DNA of 56,034 bases from Sulfobacillus acidophilus (GTDB lineage: Bacteria; Bacillota; Sulfobacillia; Sulfobacillales; Sulfobacillaceae), in contig PXYV01000016.1 in assembly GCA_003023745.1 (NCBI GenBank), positions 1 to 56,034 of the forward strand, read 5' to 3'. The notes under the pieces are model-generated. The model had not been told where the DNA came from. It was given only the letters and a program-made list of their open reading frames with translations, and ran no database searches. Of this stretch, positions 25,875 to 35,335 are shown piece by piece. The first letter of the stretch is position 1. Every line of letters starts with the position of its first letter. A program made the translations under genes and the position numbers.

Positions 25875-27449
25875 TTAGGGGGCTAACTCGGGCGCGCAAT
25901 CGTGGTCTTGTTGCAGCCGCCGCTTATCAATTTTGCCATTGGCATTGCGTGGCAATTCGCGCCACACGCGGTACGCCGTCGGTATTTTGAAGCGGGCCAC
26001 GCGGGGGCGAAGCCACGCGTTTAATTCCTCCGCCGACGCCCGCATTCCTGGCCTAAAACTAATGGCGCAGGCCACTTCCTCTCCCCACACGGCACTGTCT
26101 ATCCCATAAACAGCACTTTCCATCACCGCGGGATGCTCCCCCAGGGGGCGCTCGACATCCAAGGCATACACCTTTTCTCCACCACGGTTAATCATGTCCT
26201 TGATGCGGCCATGAATGGTGAGAAATCCCTCCCCATCACACGAAGCGATATCCCCCGAGTGAAGCCATCCCCCGGCCAACACCTCGCGGGTCACGTCCGG
26301 TCGCTGCCAGTATCCCTTCGTCACCATGGGACCTCGCATCCACAACTCCCCCGGTTGGTCGGGCCCCACATCGACGCCAGTGTTCCAATCGACGACGCGA
26401 AAGGTAATGCCCGGCACGGGTAGTCCCACCGACCCCCGATGCGCACTCACGCACTGCGGCGGCAAAATAGCTGCGGGCGAGGATACTTCGGTCATACCAT
26501 AGGTGTTATAAAAAGCAGCATGCGGCAACAGTTCTTGAATACGGGCGATAAGGGTAGGCGTGATAGAGGCGCCGCCCGACGCGACCAGCCGCAAATGGGA
26601 GGGCGTCTGCCAATTCTGCTCGCGCAAAAATGCCAAAGTCAGGATCGTTGGGACGGCAAAGATAAAGGAGATGCGCTCGCTGTTGACCCATTCCATATAT
26701 TGTCGGGCACTATACTTTCGCACTAAAACAACGGCCGCCCCTACCAAGAGGCATGCCAGCAACTGTCCGACTAACCCCGTGACATGAAATAAGGGAATGG
26801 CAATCAGCGTGCGATCAGTCTCGTTCAAGTGAAACACGTACCGATAGGTGGTCGTAGACGTTAAAATGTTGCGGTGGCTCAACATCACCCCCTTGGGCTG
26901 GCCGGTGGTCCCCGACGTGTACAATACCACCGCCACGCGGTCAGCATTTCTTGCAGCCAATTGAGGCACCAGGCCGCGTCCGTCGAACAGATCGTGCACA
27001 TCCAAAGGCCACAGGATCATCTCCGGATATTCTAGCGGCTGCACCGATTCCGAGGCCAGATAGACAAAAACGCGCGGTTTGGCATCGTCAATGACGCGCA
27101 CCATCTCCTCTTGGCCGAGGCCAGGGTTAACTGGAACGGCAATGGCGCCCACCCACAGGCTGGCGAAAAAGCTTACCACAAACTCCACCGAATTGGGCAA
27201 AGCCAGGAAAACGCGGTCACCCTCTTTCACCCTCAATTCTGTTAAGCGCGCGGCCATCATCTCGACAGCCTGCACCAGACGGCCATATGACCACTCCCCC
27301 CGATCATCTTGGACTGCCAACCGATCCCGAAAACGAAGCGCCATTGCATGCCATTCGCGGACAATATCGGTGTTCTCCAGATGCGGATAGAGATGCTCAA
27401 CGCCCACAATTTGCGCCACTTCCGGCCAATCATGTGTCCAGCTGTACAT
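25875..27449 (-). CDS. AMP-forming acyl-CoA synthetase (fatty acid CoA ligase type)
   Basis: ANL ligase of 524 residues. VVLYTSGTTGQPKGVMLSH is the A3 motif, NTYGMTEVSSP A5, WLHSGDIASCDGEGFL A7, GRIKDMINRGGEKVY the hinge, and RNANGKIDKR holds the catalytic Lys. The pattern is that of long-chain and class I acyl-CoA ligases rather than acetyl-CoA synthetase. AAGGGG precedes the ATG. The first 20 bases overlap the glycerate kinase gene, so the two are co-transcribed. It probably feeds acids into the thiolase and SDR reactions downstream. Confidence 0.87.
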   Translation of the reverse strand: MYSWTHDWPEVAQIVGVEHLYPHLENTDIVREWHAMALRFRDRLAVQDDRGEWSYGRLVQAVEMMAARLTELRVKEGDRVFLALPNSVEFVVSFFASLWVGAIAVPVNPGLGQEEMVRVIDDAKPRVFVYLASESVQPLEYPEMILWPLDVHDLFDGRGLVPQLAARNADRVAVVLYTSGTTGQPKGVMLSHRNILTSTTTYRYVFHLNETDRTLIAIPLFHVTGLVGQLLACLLVGAAVVLVRKYSARQYMEWVNSERISFIFAVPTILTLAFLREQNWQTPSHLRLVASGGASITPTLIARIQELLPHAAFYNTYGMTEVSSPAAILPPQCVSAHRGSVGLPVPGITFRVVDWNTGVDVGPDQPGELWMRGPMVTKGYWQRPDVTREVLAGGWLHSGDIASCDGEGFLTIHGRIKDMINRGGEKVYALDVERPLGEHPAVMESAVYGIDSAVWGEEVACAISFRPGMRASAEELNAWLRPRVARFKIPTAYRVWRELPRNANGKIDKRRLQQDHDCAPELAP

Positions 27450-28602
27450 TGTTTACCCCTTTTTGATGAACTGCAGACAACACCGATTGCCCTAAAAACC
27501 ACCCGATTTCTTCGCTAGCGGCTTCAAGCGACTCCGCTGTCTGCGCGATAGCAGCCGGGAGGCTCATCGGCGCCAGCCCGATGGGCATGGCAAAGGTGAG
27601 CCCTTGGCCGTGAAGGAGCGTCAGATCCCGAGCGCGGCTGCCCGCCAAGGCGATGACAGGCCTTTTACGCGCTTGCGCACAGTGTAGCACCCAAGCCACA
27701 ACCTTGCCCTCTGTCGTCTGCCGGTCAATTTGTCCCTCGCCCGTAATCACCCAGTCCGCGTCTGCCACGTGTCGATCTAATTGACACCATTCACCCACGG
27801 TCTCGGCGCCCCCTTGCAAACGTCCGCCACAGGCCAAAATCGCAAATCCCATGCCGCCGGCCGCTCCTGCGCCTGGCGCGTGAACCGCAGTGCCCAAGGG
27901 ATCTACAAGAGCCGCATACTGTGCCATGGCAGCATCCATTGCTGCAAGCCTATGCGCTGCCACCCCTTTTTGCGGTCCAAACTGGTACACCGCCCCACGC
28001 TCGCCCAAAAGCGGCACGCCCACATCGTATAGACCAATCAGTGGCTTGGGTAGTGGCCCAACCGGTATGTACTGCGCCACTTGGTCCAGATTGGCTCCAT
28101 AGGGAAGAAGCGGACGACCCGCTTTGTCAAGAAATTGCGCGCCAAGCGCATGCAAAAACCCCATGCCGCCATCGGTCGACCCCGTGCCTCCCAAAGCCAC
28201 AAATACTTCGTCTACGGACGCATCAGCTAGTGCGGCGGCAACCAACAGGCCGGTTCCTCGACTCGTGGTGTGCTCCCCATCCGCTTGGCGGGCATTTTCC
28301 GGTAAAAATCCCGATCCGACCGCGGCTTCCACCAGCGCTTTATCGCCCCAGCGAGTCCAATGCGCCGCGCTCGGAACGCCGTAAATAGACTCCGCTTCAG
28401 CACTCACCGGCTGCCCACCTAACGAGCGAACGACAATGCCTGTACCCTCGCCGCCGTCCGCCATCGGCAACAAGTGGAGATCCCACTGAACGCTGGGACA
28501 ACGCTGAAGACCGCGTGCAATGGCCCTCGCCACTTCGTCCGCGAACAGAGCTCCTTTGAACGAATCGGGAGCAATGACTACTCGTATGCGCGCTTTCGTC
28601 AC
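27430..28602 (-). CDS. Glycerate kinase (GarK/GlxK family)
   Basis: Phosphorylates D-glycerate to 2- or 3-phosphoglycerate using ATP. The 390 residues fit type I glycerate kinases. IAPDSFKGALFADEVA at the N terminus and LPMADGGEGTG are family signatures; DEVFVALGGTGSTDGGMGFL carries the Gly-rich site. The start is GTG 28600-28602 behind AAGGGGGG. It appears to be the first gene of the leftward acyl-CoA operon, overlapping the ligase gene by 20 bases. The IS605 element begins about 90 bases upstream, so its natural promoter may have been altered by that insertion. Confidence 0.9.
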   Translation of the reverse strand: MTKARIRVVIAPDSFKGALFADEVARAIARGLQRCPSVQWDLHLLPMADGGEGTGIVVRSLGGQPVSAEAESIYGVPSAAHWTRWGDKALVEAAVGSGFLPENARQADGEHTTSRGTGLLVAAALADASVDEVFVALGGTGSTDGGMGFLHALGAQFLDKAGRPLLPYGANLDQVAQYIPVGPLPKPLIGLYDVGVPLLGERGAVYQFGPQKGVAAHRLAAMDAAMAQYAALVDPLGTAVHAPGAGAAGGMGFAILACGGRLQGGAETVGEWCQLDRHVADADWVITGEGQIDRQTTEGKVVAWVLHCAQARKRPVIALAGSRARDLTLLHGQGLTFAMPIGLAPMSLPAAIAQTAESLEAASEEIGWFLGQSVLSAVHQKGVNNVQLDT

Positions 28603-28692
28603 ATAAGCCCCCCCTTAAAACCCAGATCCAGGCCGGTATCGTGTGAGCTTGTCCGACAAACGACACCAGACCTAACACAAAGAAGTGAACTG

Positions 28693-28724
28693 CTCCCGCC
28701 TTCGCGTCGCTTCAAGGCGGAGAG
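28693..28724 (-). repeat. Right-end hairpin of the IS605 element (putative omega-RNA stem)
   Basis: CTCCCGCCTT (28693-28702) pairs with AAGGCGGAGAG (28714-28724). In this family the region just 3' of tnpB serves both as transposon end and as scaffold of the guide RNA. TTCAC follows on the minus strand toward the flank and may be the cleavage tetra/pentamer. Confidence 0.55.
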
Positions 28725-28821
28725 TTTCTTGCTTCATCCACCACCGCCTGCTGTCACAGGTCTTACACGATCTCCACAAGCGTCGATTCGGCACGTCCCC
28801 TGCCTATACGACGCATATACA

Positions 28822-29854
28822 TTAGCTCACTTGTTGTCGTATTGCTAATCCGCGATGCAGAATGTTGATCGCGGCGTTGACGTCACGATCCATTTCTAAT
28901 TCACATACTGAGCATTTATGGATGCGCACCGATAGGTCTTTCTTGACAATCGTTCCGCACCCGCCACTACAAAGTTGTGACGTATGTTGCGGTGGCACTT
29001 TAATCAATTGCTTGCCCGCGTTTTTGCTTTGTATTCCAGTAACGGTCAATCAGCGACCGACTCACTTTGTGCAGGTGGTCTTTACGTTGGTTTGCCGCAT
29101 GGTCGTGAATAGATCCGAGTTCACGTTTAGCCTGTTCACGGTTCTTGCTGCCTTTCTTTTTGCGGGAAAGCTGTCGTCGCTTGCGCTTCAGGCGCTTTTC
29201 GCTCTTCTGTAACCACTGGGGATTTTCGAAGAATTCCCCATCCGAGGTGGCAATCAGCGAAAGCAATCCCCGATCAATGCCCACCACGTTTCGAATCTCT
29301 CTGAGTGGCGCAACGGCTTCTGTCAATAGGTCAGGTTCAAAGACCACTGGCTACCACGAAATTTGACATTGATCATTTTGACAGACACCGGATCAAAATG
29401 AAACACGAGCCCTTATCCTGACCCAGCCGATTTTCGCAAGATACACCTTATTGTCACGAAAATAGGTATTCCTTGCTTGTGGGTAAATGATGGATCGCAA
29501 CACGAATTTGTTTTTGAACTTCGGAAACTTTGCCCGTTTCTCGAAGAAGTTCACAAACGCCTGATTTAGCCGTTGCAAGACGTTTTGCAGCACGTGCGAA
29601 TGGACTTCCTTGTACTCGAGGTGTTCTCGTTTCCACACCGGCAAGCGGTTTTGCTGGTCTGTATAGCGAATGGAGACTCCGTTTTCGCGATGAGCGGTCA
29701 CCCTTTCTTCAAGCGCCTCGTTGTACGATCTTCGGCACAAATAAAAGGTGTGAAAAAGCTTTTGTTCCTGTTCTTTGGTCGGGTCCAAGCGAAAACGCCA
29801 TACGCTAACGGTTTCGTTCTCCTTGGTTTTCGATGTACCTTTTGATGGTCTCAA
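28822..29854 (-). pseudogene. tnpB: Decayed TnpB (RNA-guided nuclease) gene
   Basis: Three frames are needed. 29854-29393 gives the N-terminal domain (VWRFRLDPTKEQEQKLF). The frame then shifts near 29405 to FDPVSVKMINVKFRGSQWS and again near 29340. 29347-29000 holds GIDRGL, the first RuvC Asp, and the LSRKKKGSKNREQAKRE helix. After VSRSLID the protein jumps to AGKQLIKVPPQHTSQLC, so about 50-60 residues that normally carry the RuvC Glu (VVEDLN-like) are deleted. The zinc finger (C-SGG-C, C-SV-C) and last Asp (DRDVNAA) are kept. With frameshifts and a missing catalytic residue it cannot cut DNA. Confidence 0.82.
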
Positions 29855-30209
29855 GTGGAGCCCCTCCTGTCGTCAGCAAGCAGAAGCTGCGTAACCAAAA
29901 ATACTCGTTCCCAAGCGATGTTCGTATGTGCGGAAATTCTTTTTTGATGAGTCTTGATGACGCGCTTTTGTAAGCGTTGATAAACTTAGATAGTTCGGAA
30001 TTGGGATGGGCCTTGAACAAAATATGGACATGATCGCGGTCGTGGTTCCATTCCTGAAGCGTGATATGGTAATTCGGCTGGATGTACTCAAAAATCTCAC
30101 ACAAACGCTCCGAAATGGCATCATCAATCACGTTACGCCGGTACTTAATCACCAAAATCAAGTGGTAATACATCAAGAACACTGAATGATTATTACTATC
30201 AAATTCCAT
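29805..30209 (-). CDS. tnpA: IS200/IS605 transposase TnpA (Y1 HUH)
   Basis: 134 residues, the full length for Y1 transposases. The HUH motif is His60-Val-His62 (RDHVHILF) and the nucleophile is Tyr125 (TIKRYIENQGE); YKSASSRLIKKEFP forms the connecting helix. It nicks and joins single-stranded element ends as a dimer. No frameshift or missing catalytic residue is visible. Its 3' end overlaps the tnpB start by 50 bases. The left-end hairpin lies about 70 bases upstream. Confidence 0.88.
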   Translation of the reverse strand: MEFDSNNHSVFLMYYHLILVIKYRRNVIDDAISERLCEIFEYIQPNYHITLQEWNHDRDHVHILFKAHPNSELSKFINAYKSASSRLIKKEFPHIRTSLGNEYFWLRSFCLLTTGGAPLETIKRYIENQGERNR

Positions 30210-30278
30210 ATGATAGATGCCTTCTTGGCTATTACTACTGATAGTCTATCACAAGGAGGAAAAACACGCCATTCATCT

Positions 30279-30294
30279 CGCCGCCTAAGCGGCG
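30279..30294 (-). repeat. Left-end hairpin of the IS605 element
   Basis: CGCCGC-CTAA-GCGGCG is a perfect 6-base-pair stem with a four-base loop, 70 bases upstream of tnpA. TnpA binds such imperfect or perfect hairpins near the element tip. Confidence 0.6.
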
Positions 30295-30300
30295 GGAGAA

Positions 30301-31029
30301 TTCTGGCGCAAGATCGTTAAAATATTACGTTGGTAGGGTTGTGGCAGGAAGGCAGTCAGGCACGAGGCAGGACGGAGCGGAACCCGGCAAAAAGTCGTGA
30401 AACATCGCCGCAAAAAGGGGTTCCAGTGATCGAGGCGCCTCGGCGGCGGATCAGGTACCCGCCGTACGGCCCTGTTCTTTTAAGCCCGCCCACACCATAT
30501 GCTGAGCACGACCCGGGCAGGGCAAGAGTTATCCAATTGGCGGCACGCGACCCAACGAGGGGTCATGCAGATCGAGACGTCTAGCAGCCCAGAAAAATTC
30601 TGCGATCCAACAAGGGTTAGACGAAGAGGGCCTGAAAGTCCGTTTCCCACGGCCCGAAATGACCAGCCATTTAAAACGCATCACTGGCGGCAATCCGGAT
30701 GATGTGTTCGCCAGATTGCAGTAAGCGCTACTGATGTATGAGTTATACCTGCACGGACATGTACCGGAGCGCTCGCATCCCATTGTGGGTCGCACTCAGT
30801 TTGTGGCTTGGCTTAAACAGGCGCTTATTACACGAGACCTGGGGCCCCTGCTCGCCAGGTCGATACACGCCGTTTCCTCAAGAGTACTGTGTTGTAAAGA
30901 CTTCACCGAACTCCAAGACGTCTAGGGGATTCAATAACTCTCGGAGCAATTCCTGCTTAACCTAATAAATCCAGCGCACGTCACTGGCATTCGTACAATC
31001 CCATGCCGTCGACCGTCTCTCACTAGCCA
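30301..31029. other. Unassigned stretch with a possible decayed gene
   Basis: On the plus strand at about 30590-30930 one frame reads KNSAIQQGLDEEGLKVRF, then PEMTSHLKRITGG and DDVFARLQ, a stop, and MYELYLHGHVPERSHPIVG. It looks like once-coding protein with a stop at about 30722-30725. I do not recognise it and find no ribosome site. The rest of the stretch shows nothing. Confidence 0.25.
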
Positions 31030-31860
31030 TTATCCGGCATCCACCGCCAAGAGTCCCTCTCCCATCGCCCAACGAATACCTTGCACTACCGGATCCTCGT
31101 CGCCCACGTCCGTTGTAACGAACGCCGCATGGGAGAAATTGTCGGGCACCCCGTGACCCATCGCTACCCCAACTCCCACCCATTTCAACATCTGTCGGTC
31201 ATTCAAGCCGTCGCCAAAAGCCATGACATCTTGGGTATCAAATCCCATGAGACGGCATAACACCGTCAATGCATCGACCTTGTCAACATTAGGCGGGTTG
31301 ACCGTGACCTTCGTCGCCCCAGGTTGCGGAAACACATGCACAAAGTACCCTTGCTCGTGTCCGTCAAATGCTCCAACGAAGCGTGCCACAGCCTCGTCGC
31401 GCTCCATGAACATGTACAGTTCCAGCGGATCGGCATTTAATTGTGCGCGATCATCTGTTAACACCATGTCCTCGGGGCGACGATAGTAGGTTTGGTGCGC
31501 CTGATCAAAGAAGTTAAAGACAACCGGCTTGCGATAACCCAAATAAGCGCGAACCATCACGTCATGATCCGTGCACCAATCAATCATTTCTTTGGCCTGG
31601 TCCAACGGAATGCCTCGCCGATAGAGTTCCACCTCTTGCCGTGTATCAAACAGATAGCCGCCGTCGTGCGCAATTAAGGGGCCTTTAATCCCAAGCTGTC
31701 GTTGAAACGCCAGCGCCGTGCGCCAACTGCGACCGGTAGCCAACACCACCATCACCCCGGAAAGCGACAATCGCTTCAGCCACGCGCTCGCCTGCGGGCG
31801 AATCACTTGGCTTTCATCGATCAATGTCCCATCCAAATCACAAGCAATCATTCGAATCAT
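31030..31860 (-). CDS. Cof-type HAD phosphatase (type IIB)
   Basis: 276-residue HAD phosphatase of the Cof/YidA group. Motif I is IACDLDGTLI, motif II VLATGRSW, the Lys of motif III lies in the VDKVDAL segment, and motif IV is AFGDGLNDRQML, with a large C2B cap between. These enzymes dephosphorylate sugar phosphates, flavins or PLP with broad specificity. ATG 31858-31860 is chosen over the frame start at 31911: GAGG stands 9 bases before it, and motif I normally lies within the first ten residues. It is transcribed divergently from the sugar importer cluster, so a link to sugar phosphate handling is possible. Confidence 0.87.
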   Translation of the reverse strand: MIRMIACDLDGTLIDESQVIRPQASAWLKRLSLSGVMVVLATGRSWRTALAFQRQLGIKGPLIAHDGGYLFDTRQEVELYRRGIPLDQAKEMIDWCTDHDVMVRAYLGYRKPVVFNFFDQAHQTYYRRPEDMVLTDDRAQLNADPLELYMFMERDEAVARFVGAFDGHEQGYFVHVFPQPGATKVTVNPPNVDKVDALTVLCRLMGFDTQDVMAFGDGLNDRQMLKWVGVGVAMGHGVPDNFSHAAFVTTDVGDEDPVVQGIRWAMGEGLLAVDAG

Positions 31861-32105
31861 CCGCGTTCGCCTCACTATCATCCTGTCACGCCCGATCCTG
31901 TCCCCAAGCACCCGTCATCCGTGCGTGCACACGATCTGACTCCGGCGTGCCAATCCTCAAAATCGGCCATCTGGGTGCGAGAGGAATTACATAGTAATCC
32001 GGTCATCACGAAAATTCAACTCCTAACTTGGCCCAATTTTTCGCAAGCGTACGTCGCCATCGCCGCAGTACAAAGGACTATGCTCACAACTTTTCGAAAT
32101 ATGTA

Positions 32106-32134
32106 TTGACTTCTGTTTTTCACCGTGTTATAAT
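32106..32134 (+). promoter_or_regulatory. Near-consensus sigma-A promoter of the importer/sulfatase cluster
   Basis: TTGACT (32106-32111), a 17-base spacer, and TATAAT (32129-32134) preceded by TGT, so the -10 is also extended (TGTTATAAT). Only one -35 base departs from consensus. It lies 55 bases upstream of the GTG start of the binding-protein gene. Such strength suggests that regulation, if any, is by repression or at a later step. Confidence 0.85.
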
Positions 32135-32189
32135 GAGATTTCCTCATTTCCCCTACTATTTGACGATTACCGTCTTAAGGAGGATTAAC

Positions 32190-33521
32190 GTGATTCACAA
32201 TAAATTCCGCGCTGGCCACCTTGCTCTGGCATCAGCACCGGCGCTCGCACTGCTCATTACTGCGGCCGGCTCCCCGCCCGCAACTCACGCGACCGCCAGC
32301 ACCCGAAAAGCCGCATCAACCCACAAAGTGGTGGACATCACATATTGGTCGGGGCATCCGTCTGGAGCATTATATAAGGCGATAGCGCATCTAGTGAACG
32401 AATTTAATCGGACACACAAAGACATTCGTGTGAATGTGAAAGCCATCTATACCCAGGATCAAGGGTTGGCCGCCTTTGAGTCGGGCAAGGCCCCCAATGT
32501 CGGATTGTTGCCGACCGAGGATGCACCCGAATTCGCCCAGGCCGGAGCTCTCGTAAATCTTAAGCCGTACATCGACGGCAAGGACGGGCTCTCCAGTGCC
32601 CAGCTCAAACAATGGTTCTACCCTGCAGTGTGGAATGACATGACCATCGGTGGTGTCCGCTACTTATGGCCTGTCGAAAAGCAGGGCTGGATGGTTATCT
32701 ATTACAACGAAACCTTATTCAAAAAGGCTGGTATTAAAAAGCCACCCAAGACTTGGAGCGCTATTGTCGCGGATGCAAAGAAGATCACGGCCTTGGGTTC
32801 CAAGTATCACGGCATCGCCTGGACTCCGTCGGTTCGGCAATTCTTTGACATGGCGGTATCAGACGGTGGAACCGTGTACAAAGGCAAAGTACACCGTACC
32901 GCGTTTGCGCTTGACAATAAGGGCAGCGCTCAGGCGCTCTCAATGTTGAGCACGATGGTGAAAAACGGATCCATGATTTTGACCAGCGGCTACAACTATC
33001 AATTGGACTTCGGCACAGGTGACATTGGCATGATTATGGACCGCACCACGGGATACACGTATGACTTGGCCGCAGCCGGCGGCAAGTTCCCAGTGGGGGC
33101 CATTAACAGCCCGGTGGGGTCCTCCAACAAGACCTCGATGGAAATAAAGGGAGCGTCGCTGGCCATGTTCAATACCGGCACCAGTGCGCAAAAACAAGCG
33201 GCTTGGACCTTTATGAAATGGATGTCGGCCCCTCAGGAAGAACTGTACTGGAGTGAACACACCAACTACATCCCGCTGGGCCCCGAAGATTATAAGCTGA
33301 TCCAGCCCTACTGGAAAACCCACCCGGACCAAGCCGCAGGCTTTATTCCCAACCCCAGTGTGTGGTGGTTTGACCCGCGCACGGCCAACCTGGCCCCGGC
33401 CATTACGGCCATTAGTTCGGTGCTGGACAAGGCTTTAAATGGCACAATTGCCACCAATTCCGCCTTAAAGCAAATGACTACGGTCGGAACGCAATATCTG
33501 AGCGGTCAACTGAAGGGCTAG
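32190..33521 (+). CDS. Sugar-type ABC transporter substrate-binding protein (family 1)
   Basis: 443-residue exported receptor of a carbohydrate importer (SBP_bac_1, MalE/UgpB group). The signal peptide has a basic start and the hydrophobic LALASAPALALLITAAG, with cleavage likely after THA. No lipobox Cys. DITYWSGHPSGALYKAIAHL begins the mature fold and QAAWTFMKWMSAPQEELYW (about residue 350) is a family signature. The start is GTG 32190 with AAGGAGG (32177-32183) 6 bases upstream; the longer frame back to 32028 crosses the promoter. It heads the run binding protein, two permeases, phosphohydrolase, sulfatase, maturase. The ligand is unknown; the downstream enzymes suggest a sulfated or phosphorylated glycoside. 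Confidence 0.9.
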   Translation: MIHNKFRAGHLALASAPALALLITAAGSPPATHATASTRKAASTHKVVDITYWSGHPSGALYKAIAHLVNEFNRTHKDIRVNVKAIYTQDQGLAAFESGKAPNVGLLPTEDAPEFAQAGALVNLKPYIDGKDGLSSAQLKQWFYPAVWNDMTIGGVRYLWPVEKQGWMVIYYNETLFKKAGIKKPPKTWSAIVADAKKITALGSKYHGIAWTPSVRQFFDMAVSDGGTVYKGKVHRTAFALDNKGSAQALSMLSTMVKNGSMILTSGYNYQLDFGTGDIGMIMDRTTGYTYDLAAAGGKFPVGAINSPVGSSNKTSMEIKGASLAMFNTGTSAQKQAAWTFMKWMSAPQEELYWSEHTNYIPLGPEDYKLIQPYWKTHPDQAAGFIPNPSVWWFDPRTANLAPAITAISSVLDKALNGTIATNSALKQMTTVGTQYLSGQLKG

Positions 33522-33566
33522 TTTTCCCGCTCATCTGACAGCGCTTGCGCACAGGAGGAAGCCAGC

Positions 33567-34502
33567 ATGCTCAATATTTCCAGGGTGCGCGTGGGTACAT
33601 CGACATCGGGTACCCCCGCCAAAACCTCGCCTAAAGACGGGTGGCGGGCCTTCCTCTTGCTGTTGCCAGCGTTTGCATTCGTCTTCATCTTTGTCTACTT
33701 GCCGGCTGGCATGTCTTTAGTGTTAGGATTTTTCCACTACCACCTCGCCGGCGTTGATACCACCTTTGGTGGTTTGACCGACTTTAAGGAAGCGCTCACG
33801 TATCCGGTCTTTTGGATAGCGGTGCGCAACACCCTCTACTATGCGCTACTGATGATCCCCACCACGCTTATCGGTGCCGTGCTGATCGCCTTTCTCATTC
33901 AAAAACAGACACGCATTTACGCCATCATTCGCACGGCGGTCTTGCTGCCTTACATTACCCCGGTGATCGCCACGACGATTTCGTGGTTATGGATGTTTAA
34001 CCCGCAGTACGGCGTGCTCAATGCGTTTTTGGGACTCTTTCACATTCCGCCGTCGCAGTGGCTTTTGTCTCCGGCCATGGCGATGCCGTCGGTGGCCCTC
34101 TACAGTTTGTGGCACAATCTGGGGTTCGCGGTCGTGATTGTGTTGGCGGCGCTAGGCAACGTACCGAAACCGGTGATGGAAGCGGCTGCGATTGAGGGCT
34201 GCAACTCATGGCAGCGGTTTTGGAAGATCCTCTTGCCCTTTTTATCACCGACGCTCTTTTTCTTGGTCATCATTACGTCTATCACCACATTCCAAGCCTT
34301 TTCGCAAGTCTATGCCTTGTCGGGAGGCCTCGGCGGCCCCGAGTATGCCACCACGACATTGCTTTTGCTTCTCTATCAAACCGCATTTCAGTATTTCCAC
34401 TTTTCCTACGCTGCCACGATGGCCATTTTTCTGGTGTTAATCATTTTAATCTTTACTTTGATTCAGAATTGGTTAGCCAAAAGGTGGGTGTTTTACGATT
34501 GA
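33567..34502 (+). CDS. ABC sugar transporter permease, MalF type
   Basis: 311 residues with about six membrane helices; the first (AFLLLLPAFAFVFIFVYLPA) starts near residue 27. The EAA loop that docks on the ATPase reads VMEAAAIEGCNSWQRFWKIL, complete with the conserved Gly. LLPYITPVIATTISWLWMF is typical of family members such as UgpA and LacF. AGGAGG precedes the ATG, 45 bases after the binding-protein stop. Its stop overlaps the TTG start of the second permease (TTGA). Confidence 0.92.
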   Translation: MLNISRVRVGTSTSGTPAKTSPKDGWRAFLLLLPAFAFVFIFVYLPAGMSLVLGFFHYHLAGVDTTFGGLTDFKEALTYPVFWIAVRNTLYYALLMIPTTLIGAVLIAFLIQKQTRIYAIIRTAVLLPYITPVIATTISWLWMFNPQYGVLNAFLGLFHIPPSQWLLSPAMAMPSVALYSLWHNLGFAVVIVLAALGNVPKPVMEAAAIEGCNSWQRFWKILLPFLSPTLFFLVIITSITTFQAFSQVYALSGGLGGPEYATTTLLLLLYQTAFQYFHFSYAATMAIFLVLIILIFTLIQNWLAKRWVFYD

Positions 34503-35335
34503 TACGCCAACAAAAACACTTTTTGCCCGGTAAATATATTCGCGTGATTGCAGCTTGCCTTATTGCCATTGCGTTTTTGTTCCCGCTCTATATCTCCTGG
34601 AATACATCATTGCTCACCAAACAGAATTTATTTACCTACCCCCCGCATCTCTTGCCGAACTGGGATTTTGACAATTATATCCGCGCTTGGCACATGGGCG
34701 CCTGGCTTATGTACTTTGGCAACAGCTTATTTATCACTCTCACCACCCTCGCTATCGCCTTAACCACCAGTGTGCTGGCGGCTTATGCTTTGTCGATGCT
34801 GCATTTTAAAGGTCGGGAATGGCTCTTTTTTGCCATCTTGTTTGTGCTCATGGTGCCAGCCGAAGCTCTCTTAATTCCCAACTATATTATCTTGAATATG
34901 ATGCACCTCATTAATACGTATTGGGCGCAAATTTTGCCGTATGGCGCTTCGGCATTTGGGGTGTTTTTGCTGCGTCAGGTGTTTTTGTCGATTCCGTCGT
35001 CGTATTGGGATGCTGCCCGTCTGGACGGCGCGGGCCACATGCGCTTTCTCTGGTCTATCGCGCTGCCGATGGCCCGACCCACGCTCTACACCATCGGCCT
35101 TTATATCTCGATTGGCGCCTGGAATTCGTTCATGTGGCCGCTCATGGTCACGAGCAGTCCCAATGTGCAACCAATTGAAGTGGAAGTGTCGCGTCTCATG
35201 ATTAGCAATTCCGTCGATTGGCGCCGCCTCTCCGCAATTGGCGTGTTTGCCACCATTCCGCTGGTCATTGTATTCTTAGTTCTGCAAAAGTACATCATTC
35301 AAGGCATCAGCAGAGGAGAGGGAATTCAAGGATGA
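34499..35335 (+). CDS. ABC sugar transporter permease, MalG type
   Basis: 278 residues, six predicted helices, and the EAA loop YWDAARLDGAGHMRFLWSI with the conserved Gly. ALSMLHFKGREWLFFAILF and MVPAEALLIPNYI are standard MalG/UgpE segments. TTG 34499 is chosen because it overlaps the first permease stop and gives the normal N terminus before helix 1; the long frame starting at 34208 lies inside the first permease gene. A GTG at 34484 has no better ribosome site. Pairs with the preceding permease; no ATPase gene follows. Confidence 0.88.
   Translation: MIRQQKHFLPGKYIRVIAACLIAIAFLFPLYISWNTSLLTKQNLFTYPPHLLPNWDFDNYIRAWHMGAWLMYFGNSLFITLTTLAIALTTSVLAAYALSMLHFKGREWLFFAILFVLMVPAEALLIPNYIILNMMHLINTYWAQILPYGASAFGVFLLRQVFLSIPSSYWDAARLDGAGHMRFLWSIALPMARPTLYTIGLYISIGAWNSFMWPLMVTSSPNVQPIEVEVSRLMISNSVDWRRLSAIGVFATIPLVIVFLVLQKYIIQGISRGEGIQG

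Larger units (their letters stand above)
28693..30297 (-). mobile_element. IS200/IS605-family element with intact tnpA and decayed tnpB
   Basis: The leftward element holds a Y1 transposase gene (29805-30209) and a broken tnpB (28822-29854). Each end has a subterminal hairpin: 30279-30294 upstream of tnpA and 28693-28724 downstream of tnpB, as in IS605 elements, which lack inverted repeats. The exact cleavage points cannot be fixed by eye. The element stands between the glycerate kinase gene and an unidentified region. With the hairpins and TnpA present it may still move, while the RNA-guided nuclease is lost. Confidence 0.75.
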
